A stretch of 64,000 nt of DNA from Spirosoma foliorum (lineage in GTDB: Bacteria; Bacteroidota; Bacteroidia; Cytophagales; Spirosomataceae): contig NZ_CP059732.1 in assembly GCF_014117325.1 (NCBI RefSeq), forward strand, positions 1-64,000, given 5' to 3'. The position numbers and the translations under genes are program-made. Below, in pieces: positions 52,047 to 61,819 of the stretch. The notes beneath the pieces were generated by a model, which saw only the letters and a list, made by a program, of their open reading frames with translations, made no database searches and was not told the origin of the DNA. How positions within the stretch are numbered: position 1 is the stretch's first letter; each line of letters begins with the position of its first letter.

Positions 52047-52077
52047 TTTGTATTGAATATTTTTGATACTACTTTTG
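52047..52077 (+). promoter_or_regulatory. Promoter of the SusC/SusD pair 2 operon
   Basis: TTTG (52047-52050), 19 nt, TACTTTTG (52070-52077): an exact match to the Bacteroidota consensus TTTG-N19-TAnnTTTG. The transcript would start near 52084, 33 nt before ATG 52117. This is the clearest promoter in the window. Confidence 0.7.
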
Positions 52078-52116
52078 CGTGTAGTTACATTTTACTTGAC
52101 CTAACTAAAAACGTAA

Positions 52117-55100
52117 ATGAGTAGAATTCTATTGGTGAGTTTCCTGTTGGTAAGCTCAATCTGGTCCACGGCGTGGGCGCAGGAACGCAGAATCGTTGGC
52201 AAGGTGACGTCAGCGGAAGATGGTTCGCCCTTGCCGGGTGTTTCGGTTGTTGTTAAAGGGACAACCAAAGGTGCAAACACCGATGCAGGTGGGGTTTATT
52301 CTATTTCAGTCCCGAGTGCCAAAGGGACTATTCTGGTATTTAGCTTCGTAGGGGTTACAACCCAGGAAATTAAAGTCGGTGGCGAGTCGGAAGTGAATGT
52401 GAGCTTAGTATCAGACTCTCGTCAACTTTCCGAAGTTGTTGTAACGGGGGTTGGGGTAGCTACCTCAAAAGCTAAGTTGGGTATTGCGGTAGAGTCGGTT
52501 TCATCAAAAGACCTCCCGCCAGCGCCAACGGCTTCTATCGACCAGGCTTTGGTGGGTAAGATCGCTGGGGCACAGATCGTGAGTGCCAACGGTACACCGG
52601 GTTCGAAAGCAAACATTCTGCTTCGTGGTATTAACACTATTAACCGTGGTACGGCTCCTATTATTCTGATGGATGGCGTTCAAGTGGGTTCTACCGATTT
52701 GAACAGCCTTGATTTGAATACGATTGACCGCGTTGAGGTTATTCAGGGTGCGGCTGCTGGTACACTGTATGGTGCTCAGGGTGCCAATGGGGTAATTCAG
52801 TTGTTCAGTAAAAAAGGTAAAGATGGCCCCGCTCGCATTAGTTTCAGTAACTCGTACGCGACCAACTCGTACATCAATGCGGGTGGTGTAGCACAGGCCG
52901 ACAAACACGCGTTCGTAACCGATGCCAGCAACAATGTTATTGGCGTATCGGGTAAGCCGCTTACTTTCGATCAGGCGACCAGTACCTGGAGTGAAAACGT
53001 TCAGTATAATGCATTGGACGTGAACAGCACAGCTAGCAAAGCATACGATCAGAATCTGAAGTTCTACGATTACTACAAAATGTTTTTCCAAGCTTCCGAA
53101 ACGATCAATAACTCGCTCAACATCTCAGGCGGAAGCTCAAAAGCCGATTATAGCATTACTGCTTCGAACAGCTACCAAACTACGATCCTGAAAAACAATG
53201 GTGCGTATGATCGGAGTAACCTGGTAAGCAATATCGGGATGACGCTGGCTAAGAACTTGACGCTACGTAGCATTAGCCAGTTAGTCTATACCCAAAACAC
53301 GATCAATACCTATGACCGGGCTGTATGGTACGACATTAACAATACTCGTCCATTCAACAACTACGATTATGTAGATCCAGATGGAAATTATGCCGCCTAT
53401 TATGGTAGCGCTTCGGGTGTAAACGGCTACAATCCTAATTATCGCCTACAGTATCGGAACCATAAGGATAACAAAATAGACGTTATTCAGAGCCTTGAAT
53501 TGGACTATAAGCCCATCAAGTACCTGGATTTGAACGCCCGTTATGGCTTGAACTACACGCAGGAAACAGACCGATATTCGTATGGCAACCAGACGTTGAA
53601 CCGGAATATCATTGCCAACGGAGCGGGTTATGCTACCTCGCTGAATGCCAGCGATGCCAAAGGGGAAGTATCTAACTACGAATACAAAACGACGTTCCAG
53701 AATTTCCTGGCTAGTGCGTTTATCAAGACCGATTTCCAGGAAGACTTCAAACTGAATGTACCAATCCGGACATCAACGCAGATTTCGTTCGATTATCGGA
53801 AAAACAATTATACCGAGTTTGATGCCTATGCGCTTGGCGTGCCTACCTACACACCATACACTGCTGCCCAGGGAAGTACCTACCGGATTATCGCTGATAA
53901 TACGACACCGTTCGTAACTTACGGATACCTGATCAACCAGCACATCGAATATGGTGAACTGTTGGGGGTTACGGGTGGTTTTCGCTCCGATTATTCGTCA
54001 GCTTTCGGTCGTGGTTCAACGCCATTTACGTTCCCGCATGCTGATGGTTATGTTCGTCCTTCGTCGCTTTCGTTCTGGCAGAATAGCGCACTGGGTACCT
54101 ATGTACCTGAATTCAAACTGCGCGCTGCTTATGGCGAAGCCGGTATTCAGCCTAAGCCATTCGACCGTTATGTAACGCTGGGTACCCGTACATTTGGTGC
54201 CAACAACGTATTCTATAACACGGTTACGCAAAGTAACCCGGATTTGGGGGTAGAGGTATCGAAAGAAATTGAACTGGGTACCGACTTCTCGGTGAAAGGT
54301 GGTAACGGCGATTGGCTCAAGAAACTGAACTTCTCGTTCAGCTACTGGAAGCGCTCGACGGATAACGCTATCTTCAACGTAAACTCAGCGCCAACGAGTG
54401 GTATTGGTACGGTTAAAGACAATGCCTTCTCGCTGTCGTCGAATGGTACACAGTTCTCATTGAACGCTACCGTATATCGTGGTAAAAGCTTCACCTGGAA
54501 CTTGACGACTAACTTCGGCCATCAATCATCCCAGATCGATGCTGTAAAAGGAAATCAGCAGATTGTTGTAACGTCAAGTGCGGGTAGCACTAACTACGTT
54601 TTGAAAGCAGGACAGAAAATCGGTCAGTTGTTTGGTTATGTAGCCATTCACAGCCTCGATCAGGTTCTGCCCGACGGAACGGCTGCTATTGCGGAAAGTG
54701 CCAAGGGTAACTACGAAGTAGCCAGCAACGGATTCGTGGTGAACAAAACGACTAAACAGCCGCTCTTCAGCTCAGCTCAATACAGCTTTGGCGATCCAAA
54801 CCCAACGTTTGTTTCGTCGTTCATCAACGATGTTTCGTTCCGCGACATCGTAACCCTGAACTTCCAGTTCGACTGGACATCAGGAAGCCACTTGTATAAC
54901 CAAACCAAAGAGTGGATGTATCGCGATGGTATTCACAAGGACTACGTGAATCCGATCACCATCAATGGCGCAACGGGTGCATGGACCGCTTTCTATCGGG
55001 GTGTTTATCAGGCTGGTGCCAACAACGGCACAAAAGATTACTTCTACGAAGACGCTTCCTTTGTTCGCCTGCGTAACGTAGCCCTGGGTATCGAGCTAAC

Positions 55101-55329
55101 GAAACTGATCAAGTTGCCAATGAACCGCCTGCAAGTTGTGTTTAGTGGTCGTAACCTGTTGACATTCACTAAGTATACGGGATTCGATCCTGAGATCAAT
55201 TCAGGCCAGACAACGGGCTCGAATTTAGCTAGTGGCGGTGGCGAAAACTCTGCATGGGATCGGGGTACAGATCACAATACAACTCCGAACAACCGTTCCT
55301 ATCAGGTATCCCTCAACTTTGGTTTCTAA
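52117..55329 (+). CDS. SusC/RagA TonB-dependent outer-membrane receptor (pair 2)
   Basis: A 1070-residue receptor with signal LLVSFLLVSSIWSTAWAQ, a carboxypeptidase-D-like domain (IVGKVTSAEDGSPLPGVSVV) and plug start (LSEVVVTGVGVATSKAKLGI; QALVGKIAGAQIVSANGTPG; NILLRGINTINRGTAPIILM; VEVIQGAAAGTLYGAQGANG). The barrel ends QVSLNFGF with terminal Phe. It shares its early sequence with the pair 1 receptor, so they are paralogues; the loop regions differ (for instance the Tyr/Asn-rich region near 400), which suggests a different ligand. It has its own strong promoter and is followed by susD after 24 nt. Confidence 0.94.
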   Translation: MSRILLVSFLLVSSIWSTAWAQERRIVGKVTSAEDGSPLPGVSVVVKGTTKGANTDAGGVYSISVPSAKGTILVFSFVGVTTQEIKVGGESEVNVSLVSDSRQLSEVVVTGVGVATSKAKLGIAVESVSSKDLPPAPTASIDQALVGKIAGAQIVSANGTPGSKANILLRGINTINRGTAPIILMDGVQVGSTDLNSLDLNTIDRVEVIQGAAAGTLYGAQGANGVIQLFSKKGKDGPARISFSNSYATNSYINAGGVAQADKHAFVTDASNNVIGVSGKPLTFDQATSTWSENVQYNALDVNSTASKAYDQNLKFYDYYKMFFQASETINNSLNISGGSSKADYSITASNSYQTTILKNNGAYDRSNLVSNIGMTLAKNLTLRSISQLVYTQNTINTYDRAVWYDINNTRPFNNYDYVDPDGNYAAYYGSASGVNGYNPNYRLQYRNHKDNKIDVIQSLELDYKPIKYLDLNARYGLNYTQETDRYSYGNQTLNRNIIANGAGYATSLNASDAKGEVSNYEYKTTFQNFLASAFIKTDFQEDFKLNVPIRTSTQISFDYRKNNYTEFDAYALGVPTYTPYTAAQGSTYRIIADNTTPFVTYGYLINQHIEYGELLGVTGGFRSDYSSAFGRGSTPFTFPHADGYVRPSSLSFWQNSALGTYVPEFKLRAAYGEAGIQPKPFDRYVTLGTRTFGANNVFYNTVTQSNPDLGVEVSKEIELGTDFSVKGGNGDWLKKLNFSFSYWKRSTDNAIFNVNSAPTSGIGTVKDNAFSLSSNGTQFSLNATVYRGKSFTWNLTTNFGHQSSQIDAVKGNQQIVVTSSAGSTNYVLKAGQKIGQLFGYVAIHSLDQVLPDGTAAIAESAKGNYEVASNGFVVNKTTKQPLFSSAQYSFGDPNPTFVSSFINDVSFRDIVTLNFQFDWTSGSHLYNQTKEWMYRDGIHKDYVNPITINGATGAWTAFYRGVYQAGANNGTKDYFYEDASFVRLRNVALGIELTKLIKLPMNRLQVVFSGRNLLTFTKYTGFDPEINSGQTTGSNLASGGGENSAWDRGTDHNTTPNNRSYQVSLNFGF

Positions 55330-55353
55330 TTTTTTACCAGCAAGAACAACTTC

Positions 55354-56985
55354 ATGAAACGATATATAATAAGAACAACAGTTCTGTCCTTCGCTCTGGT
55401 TAGTTTACTGGGAGCCTGTAAGGAACAACTGGATGTCAAAAATCCGAACCAACCCACGCCATCCAGCGCGTCTACAGAAACTGGCGTAATTGCACTGGCT
55501 CAGGGTAGTGTTTACATTAATGGATTCCGGGATGGTATCAAATACAGTGACGGTATCCCCGGTTATTTCTGGACCGGTGCCGTTGGGTTCCACGAATTAA
55601 TGGCCGACGTAGTGGGCGAAGAAGCCGCTAACGTGTATGGTAACCAGATTGGTATGCCAGACGCCGTTACGCTGGATGATGGCTCGAAAGTTCTGAACCC
55701 AAGCTCGATTAATACACAGATTGCGCTGATCCGTACAATCAACACGAATGCCAATGCGGGTGCCAACCCACTGTTTTACGAGTGGGGGTACATGTACAAC
55801 CTGAACAATTCGATGAATAACGTAATTGATATTACGAATTCAACGACGTTCACCAATGATGCTTCTGGCGCTAAAAAGAATACGATTTTGGCCTGGGCTT
55901 ACTGGTGGAAAGGCTTCGCCTATTCGCGGATTGGCTCGATGTATTATGCAGGTATTATCAATGACAAAACGGGTGCTACCAATGCAAACTACGTAGCGAA
56001 AGAGAAAATCATTGACGAAGCAACGAAGAACCTCGATAAGGCAGCTGCGCTGTTAACCACGATTGGTTCCGATGCAAATTATATACCGACACTTACCTCA
56101 TTGATCCCAACGTTCAATCAGGTGGGCAAAGGTCTTCCGCCAACAACCGATATGTGGAAACGGAGCATCAATACGCTCAAAGCCCGCAACATTTTGGTTA
56201 ATACTACAGCCGCTACGATGACGGCAGCGCAGTGGGGACAGATACTGACATTGACCAACGATGGCGTAAAATCGACGGACAATATCTTCACCGGCCGCTC
56301 GACCGACAACGCCGATTTCATCTCGGCTGTCAATGGTAGCATGGCTGCCAAATCGACGGGTACGCCAGGTACTGTTACCTATAAAATTAGCGAGCGCCTG
56401 ATTCAGGATTTCCCGACAGGCGACAAACGGTTGACGAATAACTTTACCCAACTGGCGGCTCCTGCGCTGTTCAACTCCGACCGAGGTAACTCGTTTAACA
56501 CCCGTTGGCAGTTAGTGAGTGGTGGTAAAGGTCAGTCTGGTGTGGTTGTGTTAAGCAACCTGAACGTGGGCGCTTACGAGCTAACCCTGGCCAGCACGTA
56601 TGAAGAAAACGAATTGATGAAGGCCGAAGCGAAAATCTATACCGGCGATATTGCTGGCGGTTTGACCTCAATTGATGCCGTTCGTACATTCCAGGGCGCC
56701 GGTTTGGCTACCTTAAGCGGGTTGGATCTGGCTGGAGCGAAAGAAGAACTGCGCAAAGAGCGTCGGGTGGGTCTGGTTTTCCGTGGCCTATCGTTCTACG
56801 ATGCCCGTCGTTGGGAAGTAATTACCAAAGGTCGGACAGGGGCTGTTGTTGTTGATAAAGCGGGTAAGGTTAACACCAATGCCACGATCACCTACAATTT
56901 CCTTGATTATTGGGATGTCCCCGACAACGAATTAGCTTATAATCCTGCCGCTTCGGGAAGTGCTCCAGTGAAGAATCCAAAGTAA
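55354..56985 (+). CDS. SusD/RagB family outer-membrane lipoprotein (pair 2)
   Basis: A 543-residue SusD protein with lipobox VSLLGAC and mature start CKEQLDVKNPNQPTPSSA. Blocks shared with the pair 1 SusD include AWAYWWKGFAYSRIGSMYYA, EENELMKAEAKIYTGDIAGG, LRKERRVGLVFRGLSFYDAR and NFLDYWDVPDNELAYNPAAS. The middle part carries the usual TPR helices. The gene ends at a Rho-independent terminator (57014). As with pair 1, no glycoside hydrolase or sensor is in the operon, so substrate is not inferable. Confidence 0.93.
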   Translation: MKRYIIRTTVLSFALVSLLGACKEQLDVKNPNQPTPSSASTETGVIALAQGSVYINGFRDGIKYSDGIPGYFWTGAVGFHELMADVVGEEAANVYGNQIGMPDAVTLDDGSKVLNPSSINTQIALIRTINTNANAGANPLFYEWGYMYNLNNSMNNVIDITNSTTFTNDASGAKKNTILAWAYWWKGFAYSRIGSMYYAGIINDKTGATNANYVAKEKIIDEATKNLDKAAALLTTIGSDANYIPTLTSLIPTFNQVGKGLPPTTDMWKRSINTLKARNILVNTTAATMTAAQWGQILTLTNDGVKSTDNIFTGRSTDNADFISAVNGSMAAKSTGTPGTVTYKISERLIQDFPTGDKRLTNNFTQLAAPALFNSDRGNSFNTRWQLVSGGKGQSGVVVLSNLNVGAYELTLASTYEENELMKAEAKIYTGDIAGGLTSIDAVRTFQGAGLATLSGLDLAGAKEELRKERRVGLVFRGLSFYDARRWEVITKGRTGAVVVDKAGKVNTNATITYNFLDYWDVPDNELAYNPAASGSAPVKNPK

Positions 56986-57013
56986 GTTAATAGAGAATAA
57001 ATGCTAGCGTCCA

Positions 57014-57047
57014 AGGCTCCCTGCTTTTAGCGGGGAGCCTTTTTTTA
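57014..57047 (+). terminator. Rho-independent terminator of the SusC/SusD pair 2 operon
   Basis: AGGCTCCCTGC (57014-57024) pairs with GCGGGGAGCCT (57030-57040), one G-T wobble, then T7. It lies 29 nt after the susD stop. Confidence 0.9.
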
Positions 57048-57361
57048 GTGTAAATGCCTGACGATTAACTGGCTTGATTGAATTTGTGATACACCGTGCA
57101 TCGGATGGCGAACAAATGGCGTATAGGTGATGGGTAATAATTTGCTGAAAAGTCAGAACAAGGGCTTATTTCAATTGCATTACGTTGAAGAACCATTGAA
57201 AAAAGAACCCCAAAGGCAGGATTCGCCAATCAGTGGATTTATACGATGTGGATATATTTTTCGTTTGAAAAAATAGTAGTTTGCAACAGCTAATCAGTAT
57301 CTTGTTTTCCCGTTAAGATTGTCTCAACCTTAAATGCTTTTACTTGGAGTATAACCTATAC
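57048..57361. other. Intergenic region upstream of SusC pair 3
   Basis: About 310 bp with no gene. TTTG words occur (57264-57267, 57280-57283), but no TAnnTTTG at the right spacing was found, so the promoter of the next operon is not assigned. Confidence 0.5.
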
Positions 57362-60300
57362 ATGAGAAAATTTTATAGTATTCTCTGGTCAGCTCTCCTG
57401 ATTATGTTGCCCGGCTATCTATTGGCTCAGGGGCAGCGTATAACCGGTAGAGTTACATCTGCCCAAGATGGGCAGACCTTACCGGGCGTAAACATTGTTG
57501 TAAAGGGGACAACAAATGGAGTTAGCACCGATGCAAATGGGAATTACAGCATCGTTGTACCTACTGGCAACGCTACGCTGGTGCTGAGCTCTATTGGGCT
57601 TAATACGCAGGAAGTAGCAGTAGGCAACCGGTCTGTGGTGAACGTTGTCATGCAGGAAGCCCTGAATGAATTGAGTCAAGTTGTTGTAACCGGTTACAAC
57701 ACAACTCAACGCAAAGACATTACCGGCTCAATCGCATCTATTTCTTCCGAAAAATTCAAAGACATTCCCGTAACTAGTCTTGATCAGGCGCTACAGGGCC
57801 AGGCAGCTGGTGTGCAGGTAACACAGTCGTCGGGTACGCCTGGTGGTGGGATTTCGGTCCGGGTTCGGGGTAACACTTCCATCTCGGCTTCTAACCGGCC
57901 CTTATACATTGTCGACGGTGTGCAGGTGCAAAGCGGGGCTTTATCGTCAACAGACGGTTATGGTGGGCAGAACGATAATGCTTTAGCCCTGCTGAATCCC
58001 AACGATATCGAGTCAATACAAGTGTTGAAAGATGCCTCCGCCAAGGCCATTTACGGGTCACGGGCGGCCAATGGGGTTGTATTGATTACAACAAAGCGGG
58101 GGAAAGCTAATCAGAAAACGATCATTACAGCAGAAGCACAACGGGGTACAACCGAGTTGGTTAAACGCCCGAGCCTGTTGAATTCGACACAGTTGCTGGA
58201 GTTACAACGCGAAGCTGTTATCAACGCTGGTGAAGATCCGGATAAGCAGGGATTAATTAAAGGCGTTACCGATGGCGTCAATACAAACTGGCTGGACATG
58301 GTATTGCGGAAAGGAATTTATCAGCAATATCAGGTTTCGGCACAGGGGGGGAATGAGCGTACTCGCTTTTATCTAAGTGGTAACTATCGGGATGAGGAAG
58401 GCGTTTTGCTGAATAACCGATTTAGCCGAATGAGTGGCACCATGTCCATCGATCATAATGCCACCTCAAAATTGTCATTCGGTACAAACGTAACTATCTC
58501 GAGAGCTGTCAACCACCGAGTAGGGGGCGACAATTTTCTGGATGGCGTTTATTCGGGGGCTACCCGAAGCTTACCGTATTATTCTCCGTATAATGAGCAG
58601 GGTCAGTTATATGGCCCATCTGACGCCAACTATCCTGGATTTCCTAATTTTAACCCGGTGGGGGAGGCTGTTTTGCCCCGGCAACAAGTCTTGACAACAA
58701 AAATGTTGGGTGGCGTTTATATTCAGTACGAGTTTCTGCCTAACCTACGCTTTCGCTCGAAAGCCAATGTTGATTACAACAGCATTATTGAGGACATTTA
58801 TTTTCCTACGGGTACAGCTACAGGAGGATACTCGACTAATATAGGGCAACAGGGTTATGGTGAGTATGACACCCGACTGGTAGCTAACTTTACAAGCACC
58901 AATACATTAACCTACAATACGCTTATTAACGAGAAGCATCGCATCAGCGCACTGGGTGGTGTAGAAATAATCAAGCGGACCAATCGGGGTGGATCGGTAA
59001 TCGGGAAATACTTCCCAAGTAATGATTTTACCTATATTACTTCGGCTGGGGTTGTCAATGAGGGAAGCTCTACATTGGTGTTCAGTGGCCTTTTTTCTGG
59101 TTTTGGCGAGGTTAAATATGATTACAAAGAGAAGTACTTAGTCTCGGTAACTGGCCGATATGATGGATCTTCGCGCTTCGGGCCTAATAAGCAGTTTGGA
59201 TTCTTCCCTTCAGGCTCCGTGGCCTGGCGGATCTCAGAAGAAGAATTCTTGTCGAAAACGGGTTTCCTGAATGATTTAAAGCTGAGGGCTAGTTACGGTT
59301 TTACCGGAAACGAACAAATTGGCGACTTTAAATTCCTGGGAACCTGGGGAGCAACTACCTACAGCGGCTCATCAGGGTTAGGGCCAACGGCGCTGCCAAA
59401 CCCGAACTTACAATGGGAGCGGACTCGGGAAGCCAACATTGGTCTTGACGCGTCTTTCTTCAACGGGCGATTAAGTGCTACGCTTGATGTCTATGACAAC
59501 CTCACCGATCGGCTTTTATTTAACCAGCCAATTCCGCTAACATCGGGCTTCAGTACGGTACAGGGTAATATTGGTAAGATTTCAAACCGAGGTATTGAGC
59601 TGACCATCAACACGGTCAATATCAACAGCAATGGCCTTCGCTGGAGTACAGACCTGAACTTGTCTCGTAATGAGAACAAAGTACTGGAATTAGCCACAAC
59701 GGAGCCGATTTATGCGGGCTATCAGGCCAGTGGCGCTACGGCAACAAACGTGGTATTGCCAGGTCAGCCTCTTGGTACATTCTGGGGATTAAAATTCCTG
59801 GGAGTTGATCCCGCTACGGGCAATGCCATTTATGAAGATAAGAATGGCGATGGACGGATTACGCCCGATGATGCGCAGGTAATTGGCAATGCACAGCCAA
59901 AACTCTTTGGCGGTTTTACGAACCGGGTATCGTACAAAGGGTTTGATTTGAGTATTTTCTTTCAGTTTTCGTATGGTAACCATGTGATGAACCTCACGAA
60001 ACAAACATCAGTCAATACGGGAGCATCCCTTGGGTTTAATCAAAGTACCGATGCGCTGAAACGATGGCAGAAAGAAGGCGATATTACCAGCGTACCTCGC
60101 TATATATCTGGAAATACCTATAACAACTATCTGAGCAGTCGATTTGTAGAAGATGGTTCGTACCTGCGCCTGAAAAATATAACCTTAGGGTATACCCTGG
60201 ATAAAAAATGGACGAGTCGGGTAAAATTAGCCAGTGTGCGAGCGTTTGTGTCTGCTACCAACCTCTGGACGTATACGAAATACTCGGGCCCAGATCCAGA

Positions 60301-60400
60301 GCTTAGTACCCTGGACGGATCAACAACTGCTCAAGGTATCGACTTTAATACCTTGCCTCAGGTGAAAAATATGACTGCCGGTTTATCCGTAACGTTTTAA
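57362..60400 (+). CDS. SusC/RagA TonB-dependent outer-membrane receptor (pair 3)
   Basis: A 1012-residue receptor from ATG 57362 (MRKFYSILWSALLIMLPGYL, signal to LLAQ). The N-terminal domain is ITGRVTSAQDGQTLPGVNIV; the plug starts ELSQVVVTGYNTTQRKDITG and holds TSLDQALQGQAAGVQVTQSS, RVRGNTSISASNRPLYIVDG and QVLKDASAKAIYGSRAANGV. The barrel ends AGLSVTF. Its YNTTQRKDITG plug marks it as a different subfamily from pairs 1 and 2. It heads an operon with SusD, two lipoproteins and an M43 protease (57362-64000), so a proteinaceous or peptide substrate is plausible. Confidence 0.94.
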   Translation: MRKFYSILWSALLIMLPGYLLAQGQRITGRVTSAQDGQTLPGVNIVVKGTTNGVSTDANGNYSIVVPTGNATLVLSSIGLNTQEVAVGNRSVVNVVMQEALNELSQVVVTGYNTTQRKDITGSIASISSEKFKDIPVTSLDQALQGQAAGVQVTQSSGTPGGGISVRVRGNTSISASNRPLYIVDGVQVQSGALSSTDGYGGQNDNALALLNPNDIESIQVLKDASAKAIYGSRAANGVVLITTKRGKANQKTIITAEAQRGTTELVKRPSLLNSTQLLELQREAVINAGEDPDKQGLIKGVTDGVNTNWLDMVLRKGIYQQYQVSAQGGNERTRFYLSGNYRDEEGVLLNNRFSRMSGTMSIDHNATSKLSFGTNVTISRAVNHRVGGDNFLDGVYSGATRSLPYYSPYNEQGQLYGPSDANYPGFPNFNPVGEAVLPRQQVLTTKMLGGVYIQYEFLPNLRFRSKANVDYNSIIEDIYFPTGTATGGYSTNIGQQGYGEYDTRLVANFTSTNTLTYNTLINEKHRISALGGVEIIKRTNRGGSVIGKYFPSNDFTYITSAGVVNEGSSTLVFSGLFSGFGEVKYDYKEKYLVSVTGRYDGSSRFGPNKQFGFFPSGSVAWRISEEEFLSKTGFLNDLKLRASYGFTGNEQIGDFKFLGTWGATTYSGSSGLGPTALPNPNLQWERTREANIGLDASFFNGRLSATLDVYDNLTDRLLFNQPIPLTSGFSTVQGNIGKISNRGIELTINTVNINSNGLRWSTDLNLSRNENKVLELATTEPIYAGYQASGATATNVVLPGQPLGTFWGLKFLGVDPATGNAIYEDKNGDGRITPDDAQVIGNAQPKLFGGFTNRVSYKGFDLSIFFQFSYGNHVMNLTKQTSVNTGASLGFNQSTDALKRWQKEGDITSVPRYISGNTYNNYLSSRFVEDGSYLRLKNITLGYTLDKKWTSRVKLASVRAFVSATNLWTYTKYSGPDPELSTLDGSTTAQGIDFNTLPQVKNMTAGLSVTF

Positions 60401-60450
60401 TTACTCTGTTCCCGAAATCGAAGTCGGAAGCATTCTTTATTTCAGCAACA

Positions 60451-61797
60451 ATGAGGTCTTATATAATCTGCTTCATATTTACACTAACCATTCTAACTTC
60501 CTGTCAGGATGTGTTACAGCCTACGCCTACGGATATTCGGATCGACGATCTGACATTGAAGACGGCGGCCGACGCGCCATTGGTTCGGATTGGTTTGTAC
60601 AGTGCGTTTCGTGCGATGACATCATCCGTTGTGATTGCCGGTGATTTTACGGCCGATAATATCAAACACAACGGCACATTTACATCCTATCAGGAGTTCG
60701 GTACAAAACAAATTACCTCAACGAACTCTGACGTGCAGACATTCTGGGGAGGGGTATACAGAACCAATTATGTCGCCAATTTTATTCTGGAACGATTGCC
60801 CAATGTAACGGGTATAACGTCAGATAGCCGAAAAACCTTAACCGCCGAAGCGCGTTTCTTGCGTGGGCTGGCCAACTTTTACGGCGTTTATACCTTTGGC
60901 GATATTCCGCTGGTAACCACCACCAATCAGGCGACAAATCAAAATATTGCCCGCTCGCCTAAAGCGACTGTTTTGGCCGCTGTTCTGGCCGACTATACGG
61001 CTGCGCTGGCCGATTTGCCTGATGATTCATCGACTGGAGCCGCTTATTTGTCAAAACGAGTCGTTCAGGCTGCGTTGGCTCGGTATTACCTCTATCAAAA
61101 AAACTGGGCACAGGCAGAAAGTTACGCAACACTTCTGATCAGTTCGGGTAAATTTACGTTAGTGCCAGACTATACGAGCATCGTCAATGTGAATTTTACG
61201 GCTGAGTCGATCTTTGAAGTTGGTTATACGCAGAACGACGATCCGGCTACACTAAATACTTTATTTGTCAGCCGTCGGGAAGTTATTCCATCCGATCAGA
61301 TTGTCATTGCCTTAAATTCTACAGAATCGGGTACCCGTGTTGCCACTATTGCCTTCGATGTGACAAAGCAGCAAGGGAATGACAATGGCTGGACGGTGAA
61401 AAAATATGGGACAGCTATTGAAGGCAACGCTAATATCGTTGTGTTTCGTCTGGCTGAAATGTACCTGATTCGGGCGGAAGCGCGGGCCCAGCAAGGAAAA
61501 TTGACCGGTACAGCCGGAGCCATCGCCGACTTGACTGTGCTACGAACACGAGCGAAGGGCGTTGCGGTAACAGCTGCGGCACAGGCCGATGTACTGCTGG
61601 CTGTTGAGCGGGAGCGTTGGTATGAATTAGCGTTTGAAGGGCACCGCTGGTATGATCTGGTACGTACAGGCCGGGCACAGGCTGTGATGTCGGCGTTTTC
61701 GCCCAACTGGAATAGCCGCTACGAGTTATGGCCAATCCCACAGGCCGAAATTTTACGTAACCCTGCCTTGCAGGGTTCTCAAAATCCAGGATATTAA
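60451..61797 (+). CDS. SusD/RagB family outer-membrane lipoprotein (pair 3)
   Basis: A 448-residue SusD, shorter than the other two. Signal CFIFTLTILTSC places the lipidated Cys at 19; the mature start is CQDVLQPTPTDIRIDDLTLK. Typical parts: VYRTNYVANFILERLPNVTG, AEARFLRGLANFYGVYTFGD, RVVQAALARYYLYQKNWAQA, VFRLAEMYLIRAEARAQQGK and VERERWYELAFEGHRWYDLV, then WPIPQAEILRNPALQGSQNP. It follows susC by 50 nt. With its receptor it forms the import unit of the putative proteolytic locus. Confidence 0.93.
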   Translation: MRSYIICFIFTLTILTSCQDVLQPTPTDIRIDDLTLKTAADAPLVRIGLYSAFRAMTSSVVIAGDFTADNIKHNGTFTSYQEFGTKQITSTNSDVQTFWGGVYRTNYVANFILERLPNVTGITSDSRKTLTAEARFLRGLANFYGVYTFGDIPLVTTTNQATNQNIARSPKATVLAAVLADYTAALADLPDDSSTGAAYLSKRVVQAALARYYLYQKNWAQAESYATLLISSGKFTLVPDYTSIVNVNFTAESIFEVGYTQNDDPATLNTLFVSRREVIPSDQIVIALNSTESGTRVATIAFDVTKQQGNDNGWTVKKYGTAIEGNANIVVFRLAEMYLIRAEARAQQGKLTGTAGAIADLTVLRTRAKGVAVTAAAQADVLLAVERERWYELAFEGHRWYDLVRTGRAQAVMSAFSPNWNSRYELWPIPQAEILRNPALQGSQNPGY

Positions 61798-61819
61798 TTC
61801 GTAAAGCGTTTTACTAATT

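Noticed and set aside
52504..53091. 195-codon minus-strand frame inside SusC pair 2
   Set aside because: Lies wholly within a well conserved receptor gene on the other strand; no motif or promoter.
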